A stretch of DNA of 16,049 nt from Candidatus Moraniibacteriota bacterium (lineage in GTDB: Bacteria > Patescibacteriota > Minisyncoccia > Moranbacterales > UBA2206). This document shows, in pieces, positions 1 to 4,584 of the stretch. A model generated the notes under the pieces. That model was not told where the DNA came from and searched no databases. It was given only the letters and a program-made list of their open reading frames with translations. Numbering within the stretch: position 1 is the first letter of the stretch; each line of letters starts with the position of its first letter. The position numbers and the translations under genes were made by a program. Where the stretch lies: assembly GCA_003543115.1 (NCBI GenBank), contig DPJH01000007.1, positions 1-16,049 on the forward strand. The letters run 5' to 3'.

Positions 1-34
1 ACTCCTGCTGCCTGGCAGCGTCAATTCTGTAAAT

Positions 35-63
35 TTGACAAAAAATATAAAATCGAATACAAT
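35..63 (+). promoter_or_regulatory. Consensus-like promoter of leader peptide 1
   Basis: TTGACA at 35-40 is a perfect -35 box, the spacer is 17 bp, and TACAAT at 58-63 is the -10 box. The predicted transcription start (about 7 nt after the -10) coincides with the A of the ATG at 70, so the transcript should be leaderless. Confidence 0.85.
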
Positions 64-69
64 AAGCAT

Positions 70-171
70 ATGAAAAATATATTCGTAAAAACATATTCAG
101 TGATTATTATCTTGTTGGTAGTCTTGCTCGGGCAAGGTGGCCAGTTTGTTTTTGCGGGTAATAAGTATTGA
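70..171 (+). CDS. Leaderless 33-residue leader peptide 1 (Val/Ile/Leu run)
   Basis: A 33-codon frame starts 6 nt after a consensus -10 box, so it would be translated from the very 5' end of its mRNA with no ribosome binding site. The peptide has a basic start (MKN, KT at residues 7-8), a run of ten branched-chain residues (VIIILLVVLL, residues 11-20), then GGQFVFA at 23-29 and a TGA stop. A terminator hairpin begins 26 nt after the stop. It is homologous to the 29-residue peptide at 1241-1330, which shares M-x-N, KT and FVFA. Two readings fit: a cis-acting leader peptide of an attenuator, with the hydrophobic run reminiscent of ilv leaders, or a tiny secreted peptide with a signal-like sequence ending VFA. 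The terminator and the second copy favour the first. I do not recognise a named family. Confidence 0.7.
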   Translation: MKNIFVKTYSVIIILLVVLLGQGGQFVFAGNKY

Positions 172-197
172 ATCAAAAAACTTTACCGATAAAAACG

Positions 198-235
198 AGC
201 CGACCACCAAAAATGGTCGGCTGTTTTATTTTTTG
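198..235 (+). terminator. Intrinsic terminator / attenuator 1
   Basis: AGCCGACCA (198-206) pairs perfectly with TGGTCGGCT (214-222) around a 7-nt loop, followed by GTTTTATTTTTTGTT. It lies between the leader peptide and the 106-aa gene at 301, so it must be read through, or bypassed by an unseen promoter, for that gene to be expressed. A possible weak antiterminator is GGTGG (136-140) pairing with CCACC (204-208). Confidence 0.88.
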
Positions 236-300
236 TTCGTTGTCAATTATGACTTTAGTAAGATGGATAATATTAATCTTGTGATTAGGGGAATGCTTTT

Positions 301-621
301 ATGAATATGCATATGACTCAAATAGTAGAAATTCCTGAAAGGCCAGGCATGAGTGATGAATTGAAAGAAAGGATATCGAATTTTGCTGGAAAAATTCCTT
401 CGGGACATGCAGTGGTGGTGAAGCAAACGAAAGGAGGTAGGCTATTTCTCCAAGGAAGACATTATTATCCATGGGATAGTAGTGGAATTTCCAGAATAAA
501 TCGTCTATGCGTAGATGCTTATGATGGCAATAATACCGGCGAGGTATATATTATCTTAGGCGAATCTGAAACAGGAGAAATAACAATAAAGGAACATAGA
601 GGAAAATATCTGATTCTTTGA
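301..621 (+). CDS. Unknown 106-aa protein, first gene after attenuator 1
   Basis: I do not recognise this protein. It is small and soluble, with no membrane segment or signal peptide. Visible pieces are a probable helix around residues 18-30 (SDELKERISNFAGK), a strand-rich middle (AVVVKQTKGGRLFLQGRHYY), and a C-terminal beta-like stretch (GEVYIILGESETGEITIKEH) suggesting a compact alpha/beta fold. The start at 301 is supported by AGGGGA at 287-292, 8 nt upstream; internal ATGs at codons 3 and 5 are alternatives. It heads a run of three small genes, each with its own strong Shine-Dalgarno site, between terminators at 198-235 and 1151-1195. A weak -35-like TTGTCA (240-245) and GATAAT (266-271) lie upstream, but their 20-bp spacing is poor. 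Coding status is likely; function is unknown. Confidence 0.7.
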   Translation: MNMHMTQIVEIPERPGMSDELKERISNFAGKIPSGHAVVVKQTKGGRLFLQGRHYYPWDSSGISRINRLCVDAYDGNNTGEVYIILGESETGEITIKEHRGKYLIL

Positions 622-685
622 TAATATTCGAAAAGGTTTCATGGTAGGTGAATTTCTAATCATATAATAATTTCAGGAGATATGT

Positions 686-877
686 ATGCAAGAGTACGGC
701 ATGACCATGTTTAGGCGCATAGCTTGGAAAGAAGGAGTTATAGATCATGTGATTATAACTCCATCAGAAAAAGCGAATGGATTGTATGATTTCTCTGTAA
801 GAGTTTGCGGAGAGGAAATAAGAGCAACAGCCGCTGCCAGAAACAGAGAATCTGCAAAGCTTCTTTTGGGGACATAG
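686..877 (+). CDS. Unknown 63-aa protein, second gene of unit 1
   Basis: A 63-residue protein of unknown function. AGGAGA at 675-680 sits 5 nt before the ATG at 686 and decides the start; an overlapping ATG at 682 is in another frame. The sequence is mixed charge with a basic start (FRRIAWKEG), short strand-like segments (VIDHVIITP, YDFSVRVCGEEI) and an Ala/Arg-rich C-terminal helix (RATAAARNRESAKLLL). This pattern would fit a small two- or three-strand plus helix domain, but I cannot assign a family. It lies 64 nt after the 106-aa gene; a TATAAT at 663-668 in that gap could be an internal -10 box but lacks a convincing -35. It is probably co-transcribed with its neighbours. Confidence 0.65.
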   Translation: MQEYGMTMFRRIAWKEGVIDHVIITPSEKANGLYDFSVRVCGEEIRATAAARNRESAKLLLGT

Positions 878-893
878 GATATAGTCAGAATCT

Positions 894-911
894 CACATCA
901 AAAAGGATGTG
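894..911 (+). other. Small hairpin in the gap between two unit-1 genes
   Basis: CACATC (894-899) pairs with GATGTG (906-911) across a 6-nt A-rich loop. No T-run follows, so it is not an intrinsic terminator. It could be a processing or stability element, or chance. Confidence 0.3.
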
Positions 912-962
912 CAGGCGAAAGAAGAGTAGACTAAATTAACTTTTTACAGTATTGGAGGTTGT

Positions 963-1142
963 ATGGTTGGAATGTATCCGGAACTTGAAAGTTGGGCAAC
1001 TGAAGAAGCTCTTAGTCGTCCAAAAGAGTCGCCCAAAGGCGAAATGCAAGAAGCCACCGATCTTGAGGCTGGTGGAGAGGGATCCACGGAGGATCCTTGT
1101 GATATAGATGATCAATCGACTCATTTTATCTACAGTCGATAA
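963..1142 (+). CDS. Unknown 59-aa acidic peptide, third gene of unit 1
   Basis: A 59-codon frame from ATG at 963 to TAA at 1140-1142. It is supported by GGAGG at 954-958, 4 nt upstream, and by a strong terminator starting 8 nt after the stop. The protein is acidic, Glu/Asp/Ser/Thr/Gly-rich and looks disordered after residue 15 (for example LEAGGEGSTEDPCDIDD at 34-50), with one Cys and a hydrophobic/basic end (HFIYSR). No family is recognised. Its size, composition and last place in the small-gene run would suit a substrate or precursor peptide, and an ATP-grasp-like gene lies in the next unit, but no core repeat or leader motif proves that. The antisense open frame over 936-1274 lacks comparable start signals. 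Confidence 0.65.
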   Translation: MVGMYPELESWATEEALSRPKESPKGEMQEATDLEAGGEGSTEDPCDIDDQSTHFIYSR

Positions 1143-1150
1143 TATGCAAA

Positions 1151-1195
1151 TTTCTACGCTGAGCTGAACCAAGCTTGGCGTAGAAACATTTTTCG
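1151..1195 (+). terminator. Long intrinsic terminator ending unit 1
   Basis: TTTCTACGC (1151-1159) pairs with GCGTAGAAA (1178-1186). The stem continues inward through two G-T pairs and AGCT/AGCT (1162-1165 with 1172-1175), giving about 15 bp around a GAACCA loop, followed by CATTTTT. It ends only 11 nt before the -35 box of the next unit, so it insulates leader 2 from unit 1. Confidence 0.88.
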
Positions 1196-1205
1196 AATTC
1201 GTAAT

Positions 1206-1234
1206 TTGACAGATTTCAAATTGTGGCTTAGAAT
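1206..1234 (+). promoter_or_regulatory. Consensus-like promoter of leader peptide 2
   Basis: TTGACA (1206-1211), a 17-bp spacer and TAGAAT (1229-1234). The ATG at 1241 begins 6 nt after the -10 box, the same geometry as copy 1, predicting a leaderless transcript. Confidence 0.85.
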
Positions 1235-1240
1235 GAATGT

Positions 1241-1330
1241 ATGATAAACAATATTGCAAAAACATTATATACAAGCTTTTACTTCTGGTTTAGTCCGAGA
1301 GGTCGCTTTGTTTTTGCTAAGAAGATGTAA
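1241..1330 (+). CDS. Leaderless 29-residue leader peptide 2 (aromatic run)
   Basis: A 29-codon frame starting 6 nt after the -10 box and ending with TAA at 1328-1330. Its N-terminus (M-x-N, KT at residues 7-8) and C-terminal part (RGRFVFA, residues 20-26) match leader peptide 1, but the middle is an aromatic cluster, FYFWF at residues 13-17, instead of a Val/Ile/Leu run. Codons 19-22 (Pro-Arg-Gly-Arg, 1295-1306) lie in the segment that can pair with the downstream terminator arm, so ribosome position on this frame could decide between terminator and antiterminator. It is less signal-peptide-like than copy 1, which argues against simple secretion as the shared role. Family not recognised. Confidence 0.7.
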   Translation: MINNIAKTLYTSFYFWFSPRGRFVFAKKM

Positions 1331-1364
1331 AAAACTTTCTTGATAAAAATAAACCGGCCTCTCG
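1296..1364 (+). promoter_or_regulatory. Possible antiterminator helix of unit 2
   Basis: CGAGAGGTCG (1296-1305) inside the leader frame can form 10 consecutive pairs (one G-T) with CGGCCTCTCG (1355-1364), which is the 5' arm plus loop of the terminator at 1351-1374. The two structures are mutually exclusive. An inner helix GTTTTT (1310-1315) with AAAAAC (1330-1335) could stack within it; the same two hexamers exist in copy 1 (148-153 and 176-181). Confidence 0.55.
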
Positions 1365-1380
1365 AGGCTGGTTTTTTTGT
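1351..1380 (+). terminator. Intrinsic terminator / attenuator 2
   Basis: AAACCGGCCT (1351-1360), CTCG loop, AGGCTGGTTT (1365-1374): a 10-bp stem with one G-T pair, running into seven T residues. It lies 20 nt after the leader stop and 72 nt before the Shine-Dalgarno-led gene at 1453. Confidence 0.88.
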
Positions 1381-1452
1381 TCCTTTATTTTTTTAGTTTA
1401 TTATGGCAATATCGTGCCACATTATCTCAAATGCAATACTTAGGAGGAAAAC

Positions 1453-2346
1453 ATGAACACTGCTGTCAAGGTGCAAGGATGGGATTTGAATTTATCACAG
1501 AAACTTGTGGCTTTTCCCGAAATCGCAATAGATCAAGCCGTAGAGCTGTTGAGCGATTGGAGTAAGGCATTTCCGAAGGAGGACACCTGGGTAAGTACGC
1601 ACTTGGGCATCCCTACTTTGATTTGCAGATTAGATTGTGTTGTAAACGAAGGAAAGCTTGAAGTATTTGAGGTTGAAGAGCGTCCAGCTGGGATTGGCAT
1701 TACTTCAAATTTGAATCCTGATTTTAAAGCTAATCTTCAAAATCTTCAAGAAAATTGGCCGAGGTTCTCATCGGTGGTGTCGAATGATAGAAAAGGATCT
1801 GATGATGGCTTATGGCTCGAAAAAATTTCACTTGAGGAGGCTTTAAATTCCGATGGATTGCTATTAATAAGGGCAGAGCCAGAGCAAATCGAGTTCCATG
1901 AGCTTCAGAGCAGATCAGTAAGTAGTCTTATCCAAAAAGGAAACAAGTCCTACGGAGATAAGCTTGGCCTTTGGACAGAAGTTGGCATAGAGGACTTTGA
2001 TGTGTTACCTTGGAATCAGGGTTTTTGCATCAAGCCTTTGCAAAACTCGAAGTGTCGCGACGTGGAAATATGGTGTCCATGGCATAATAGCAAGAAAACC
2101 GGCATCGGTGGTTGTTCTACGAGAACAAGAATTTATCGTATTCTTGAAAAGAATGGCAGGATGTATCTGCAGAACTTCATTAGTCCAGAAAACAGCGTTG
2201 TATATGGACACATGATGATTCTGCGAGTGTTTTTCGGTTATGATGCGCTTCGGGAAGAGTATGTTTTTATGGGAGGGGTTTGGAACTCAAGACCAAATCT
2301 TAAAATCCATGGAACTCCCGATACTGTAATAGGGCCAATAAACTAA
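1453..2346 (+). CDS. Circularly permuted ATP-grasp-like protein (297 aa)
   Basis: Not a family I can name with certainty. Several segments look like a circularly permuted ATP-grasp ligase of the glutathionylspermidine-synthase or CP_ATPgrasp type. RLDCVVNEGKLEVFEVEERP (59-78) resembles their R-x-D ... dG-x-x-x-x-E-x-N-x-x-P-x-G metal-binding stretch, with Glu where Asn is usual. GFCIKPLQNSKCRD (190-203) resembles the nucleotide-binding Lys strand, and MYLQNFISPE (237-246) resembles the Q-x-F-I-x-P strand that follows it. If so, it would ligate an amine or amino acid to a carboxylate using ATP; the substrate is unknown. It is cytosolic, with no membrane segment. The start is fixed by AGGAGG at 1442-1447, 5 nt upstream. 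It is the only gene behind attenuator 2, and a hairpin closes the unit at 2360-2393. It could instead be an unrelated unknown fold. Confidence 0.5.
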   Translation: MNTAVKVQGWDLNLSQKLVAFPEIAIDQAVELLSDWSKAFPKEDTWVSTHLGIPTLICRLDCVVNEGKLEVFEVEERPAGIGITSNLNPDFKANLQNLQENWPRFSSVVSNDRKGSDDGLWLEKISLEEALNSDGLLLIRAEPEQIEFHELQSRSVSSLIQKGNKSYGDKLGLWTEVGIEDFDVLPWNQGFCIKPLQNSKCRDVEIWCPWHNSKKTGIGGCSTRTRIYRILEKNGRMYLQNFISPENSVVYGHMMILRVFFGYDALREEYVFMGGVWNSRPNLKIHGTPDTVIGPIN

Positions 2347-2359
2347 AAAAATCAGACAA

Positions 2360-2393
2360 GCGGGAGATGTTAGTGTACATACTCCCGCCCTTT
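2360..2393 (+). terminator. Hairpin, probable terminator of unit 2
   Basis: GCGGGAG (2360-2366) pairs with CTCCCGC (2382-2388); ATGT/ACAT (2367-2370 with 2377-2380) extends the stem past one bulged A at 2381. The following T-run is short (CCTTTAAT), so termination may be partial. Confidence 0.65.
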
Positions 2394-2418
2394 AATAAAT
2401 TATATAAATTTTAATAAT

Positions 2419-3504
2419 ATGCAAAATTCTAAAAATATCATTAAATTAACAAATGATTTGATAAGATTTGAGTCAACCAAGGCAAACTTTAAAGAAAAAA
2501 AAGAAATAGTTCAATTCGTTGAGAAGCAATTCAAGGGACATGATGTTTATATTAAGAGATTCGAGAAAAACGGGACGCATTCGATCGTTGTGACCTTAAA
2601 AAAAGAAAGAAATCCTAAGATATTCTTAAGCGGACATCTAGATGTAGTAGATGCTAAAAAAAGTCAATTTCAGCCAAAGATAAAAAATAACCGGATCTAT
2701 GGCCGGGGAAGCGGAGATATGAAGGCCGGATGCGCTGCGATGATAGAAGCTATAAAATTCTTTTCTAGCGCCAAATCAAAGCCATCCCTTGGCTTGATGC
2801 TTACTACTGATGAAGAAATTGGCGGAGCTAATGGCGTAGGCTATATTTTAGATCATGAAAAATATCATCCAGATGTTGTCATTGTGCCTGATGGCGGAAT
2901 TGATCTCAGAACTATTGTTACTGATCAGAAAGGCGTTATTCATTTAAAATTGATATCTCATGGGATTTCTGCGCATGGAGCGAGGCCTTTTTTAGGAAAA
3001 AATGCAATAGAAAAGCTGATTGATTTTTATAGCAAGATTAGAAGGAATTTTTCGAATATGGATGGCGAATGGAAAAACACCATAAACCTCGGAAAATTTA
3101 TCGGAGGAGAGTCTGTCAACAAGGTTCCTGATTATGCTGAAATGCATCTGGATATAAGATATATCAGGGCTAATGATAGAGACAGGATATTGAATTATAT
3201 AGAAAAAATAAGCGGGGATATTGTTATCGAGGTAGCAGCTCAGGGAGAAGTTTTTGTGCAAAACAAAAAAAATAGCTATGTGAAAGCTTTTAAAAAAATT
3301 ATTGAAAATAAACTAGATGAAAAAGTACATTTTTATAAAGTTGAAGGGGCTTCAGATGCAAGATATTTTTCTAAGAAGGGAATAGCCACTATAATTACCA
3401 AGATAAAATGTGAAAATATCCATGCCAATGATGAGTGGGTAGATGTGAAAGAAATTCAGATTTTCTATAATTGCCTGATTGAATTTATAGAATCCTGTGG
3501 ATAA
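2419..3504 (+). CDS. M20-family zinc amidohydrolase/peptidase (ArgE/DapE-like)
   Basis: A dinuclear-zinc hydrolase of the M20/ArgE/DapE/carboxypeptidase G2 family, which cleaves amide bonds of small acylated amino acids or peptides. The hallmark residues are present in order: SGHLD (H73, D75), GRGSGDMKAG (bridging D100), TTDEEIGG (E132 catalytic, E133 zinc ligand), VPDGG (D158), the lid-domain HGISAHG (H186) and the final ligand in ENIHANDEW (H335). At 361 aa it has full family length. Substrate cannot be read from sequence: acetylornithine, succinyl-diaminopimelate or dipeptides are all possible, and no biosynthetic neighbours help. The ATG at 2419 has no Shine-Dalgarno site; an AT-rich stretch with TATAAA at 2403-2408 may serve as a -10 box giving a very short 5' end. 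It is the last plus-strand gene before convergent galE, 32 nt away, and I see no clear terminator between them. Confidence 0.88.
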   Translation: MQNSKNIIKLTNDLIRFESTKANFKEKKEIVQFVEKQFKGHDVYIKRFEKNGTHSIVVTLKKERNPKIFLSGHLDVVDAKKSQFQPKIKNNRIYGRGSGDMKAGCAAMIEAIKFFSSAKSKPSLGLMLTTDEEIGGANGVGYILDHEKYHPDVVIVPDGGIDLRTIVTDQKGVIHLKLISHGISAHGARPFLGKNAIEKLIDFYSKIRRNFSNMDGEWKNTINLGKFIGGESVNKVPDYAEMHLDIRYIRANDRDRILNYIEKISGDIVIEVAAQGEVFVQNKKNSYVKAFKKIIENKLDEKVHFYKVEGASDARYFSKKGIATIITKIKCENIHANDEWVDVKEIQIFYNCLIEFIESCG

Positions 3505-3536
3505 AATAGATATTGCCTGATGAAAGCTTGTAAGTG

Positions 3537-4547
3537 TCAAGTAAGGTAATTTTGCCATTTCCAGGCATCTATCAGAGATTCTTCTAATGTTTTTTCGGTT
3601 TTCCATCCGAGAGTCTTTTCGATTTTTTGAGGGTCGGCAAAACAAGTGGCGATGTCGCCAGGCCTTCTGGGTCCGATCTCATAGGGAACTTCCACGCCAT
3701 TCACCTTTTCAAATGTTTGGATGATTTCCAAAACGCTGTTTCCTTGTCCTGTGCCCACATTGAAGACGTCATAGAAGGGAGTATTTTGTTTTTCTAAATA
3801 TTCCAAGGTTTTGATGTGAGCTTGCGCCAGATCGACTACATGGATGAAATCGCGCACTCCGCTGCCGTCCGGAGTCGGATAATCATTTCCAAAAACAGTC
3901 AGTTTTTCGCGTATTCCTGCAGCGGCCTGAGTGACATATGGCACGAGATTATTGGGAATTCCTATGGGCAATTCGCCGATAAGGCCGGATGGATGAGCTC
4001 CGATAGGGTTGAAATAGCGGAGGGAAATAGCAGAAATATTTTTGCCGCCAAAAACTGAATCCGAGATGATGTCTTCGCAAATAACCTTAGTGTTGCCATA
4101 GGGGGAAGCGGCTTTTTGCCTCGGAGCTGTTTCGGGAATCGGGCATGATCCCGGCTCTCCATAGACCGTGGCAGATGAAGAGAAAACCAAATTTTTTACG
4201 CCAAATTCCTGCATAGTTTCAAGAAGAACAATCAGGGAAAGCAGATTGTTCTTATAATAGATCAAGGGTTTTTCCATGGATTCTCCAACAGCCTTTTTAG
4301 CGGCAAAATGAATGGCTCCCGCAATGTTTTTTTCTCTGGAAAAAACTTCAGCTAAAAAATTCCCATCAGAACAATCTCCTTCATAGAAAATTATTTCTTG
4401 CTGGCTGATTTCTTCCAATCTGCCAAGGATCCATTTTTCGGAATTGGAAAAATTATCCGCAATAACGGGCGTGTGTCCTTTTGAAATGAGTTCGATGGCG
4501 GTATGCGAACCGATGAATCCGGCTCCTCCAGTAACTAATATTTTCAT
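3537..4547 (-). CDS. galE: UDP-glucose 4-epimerase
   Basis: A short-chain dehydrogenase/reductase of 336 residues that interconverts UDP-glucose and UDP-galactose (or the N-acetyl forms) using bound NAD. The N-terminal GGAGFIG (7-13) is the Rossmann dinucleotide motif, FSSSATVYG (122-130) carries the catalytic Ser/Thr, and Y150-x3-K154 is the catalytic pair. LRYFNPIGAHPSG and the VRDFIHVVDLA segment near 231-241 are typical of GalE itself rather than of other sugar-nucleotide epimerases. It starts 37 nt after the stop of the membrane protein upstream (6177-4585), so the two may be co-transcribed. A weak promoter-like arrangement in the gap (TTGCTA, 16 bp, TAATTT, then 6 nt to ATG) could also give a leaderless galE mRNA. 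It would supply UDP-galactose to the glycosyltransferases of this locus. UDP-GlcNAc use cannot be excluded. Confidence 0.93.
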   Translation of the reverse strand: MKILVTGGAGFIGSHTAIELISKGHTPVIADNFSNSEKWILGRLEEISQQEIIFYEGDCSDGNFLAEVFSREKNIAGAIHFAAKKAVGESMEKPLIYYKNNLLSLIVLLETMQEFGVKNLVFSSSATVYGEPGSCPIPETAPRQKAASPYGNTKVICEDIISDSVFGGKNISAISLRYFNPIGAHPSGLIGELPIGIPNNLVPYVTQAAAGIREKLTVFGNDYPTPDGSGVRDFIHVVDLAQAHIKTLEYLEKQNTPFYDVFNVGTGQGNSVLEIIQTFEKVNGVEVPYEIGPRRPGDIATCFADPQKIEKTLGWKTEKTLEESLIDAWKWQNYLT

Positions 4548-4553
4548 AAAATT

Positions 4554-4581
4554 AAATTAGATCATGAATTTTCCATAGCAA
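4554..4581 (-). promoter_or_regulatory. Weak candidate promoter of galE
   Basis: On the minus strand TTGCTA (4581-4576) and TAATTT (4559-4554) are 16 bp apart, and the galE ATG follows the -10-like box by 6 nt, the same geometry as the strong leaderless promoters here. The -10 match is poor. Confidence 0.3.
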
Positions 4582-4584
4582 GCG

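Larger units (their letters stand above)
23..235 (+). repeat. Leader cassette, copy 1 (promoter, small peptide, terminator)
   Basis: First of two diverged copies of one regulatory cassette; the other is at 1196-1380. Shared landmarks in the same order are AATTC(T)GTAA(A)TTTGACA, a -10 box 17 bp later, an ATG 6 nt after the -10, TTTGTTTTTGC (145-155 here, 1307-1317 there), AAAAAACTTT (175-184; 1329-1338), three variable bases, GATAAAAA (188-195; 1342-1349), and a GC-rich terminator hairpin. The middles of the peptides and the hairpin sequences differ, so the copies are old or under functional constraint rather than a fresh duplication. Confidence 0.8.
1196..1380 (+). repeat. Leader cassette, copy 2 (promoter, small peptide, terminator)
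   Basis: Second copy of the cassette at 23-235. Homology begins at AATTCGTAATTTGACA (1196-1211) and runs through the promoter, peptide ends, conserved spacer blocks and terminator position. The distances from the -10 box to the ATG (6 nt) and between AAAAAACTTT and GATAAAAA (3 nt) are identical in the two copies. Confidence 0.8.

Noticed and set aside
7..19. GCTGC-CTG-GCAGC hairpin at the window edge
   Set aside because: A 5-bp stem with a 3-nt loop and no T-run; without the upstream sequence it cannot be called a terminator or the end of an RNA gene.
663..668. TATAAT as an internal promoter before the 63-aa gene
   Set aside because: The -10 match is perfect but no -35 or extended -10 is present at usable spacing; in such AT-rich sequence this is expected by chance.
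936..1274. Minus-strand open frame of 112 codons across the end of unit 1
   Set aside because: It runs antisense to the Shine-Dalgarno-led 59-aa gene, a terminator hairpin and the leader 2 promoter, has no ribosome site or recognisable protein pattern, and is better explained as a shadow.
1377..1565. Open frame starting inside the terminator tail and overlapping the 297-aa gene
   Set aside because: Its start lies in the T-run after the terminator without a ribosome site, while the overlapping frame at 1453 has AGGAGG at ideal spacing.
3505..3536. Possible terminator between the convergent M20 and galE genes
   Set aside because: Only short pairings such as CTTG/CAAG are possible and there is no T-run on either strand.
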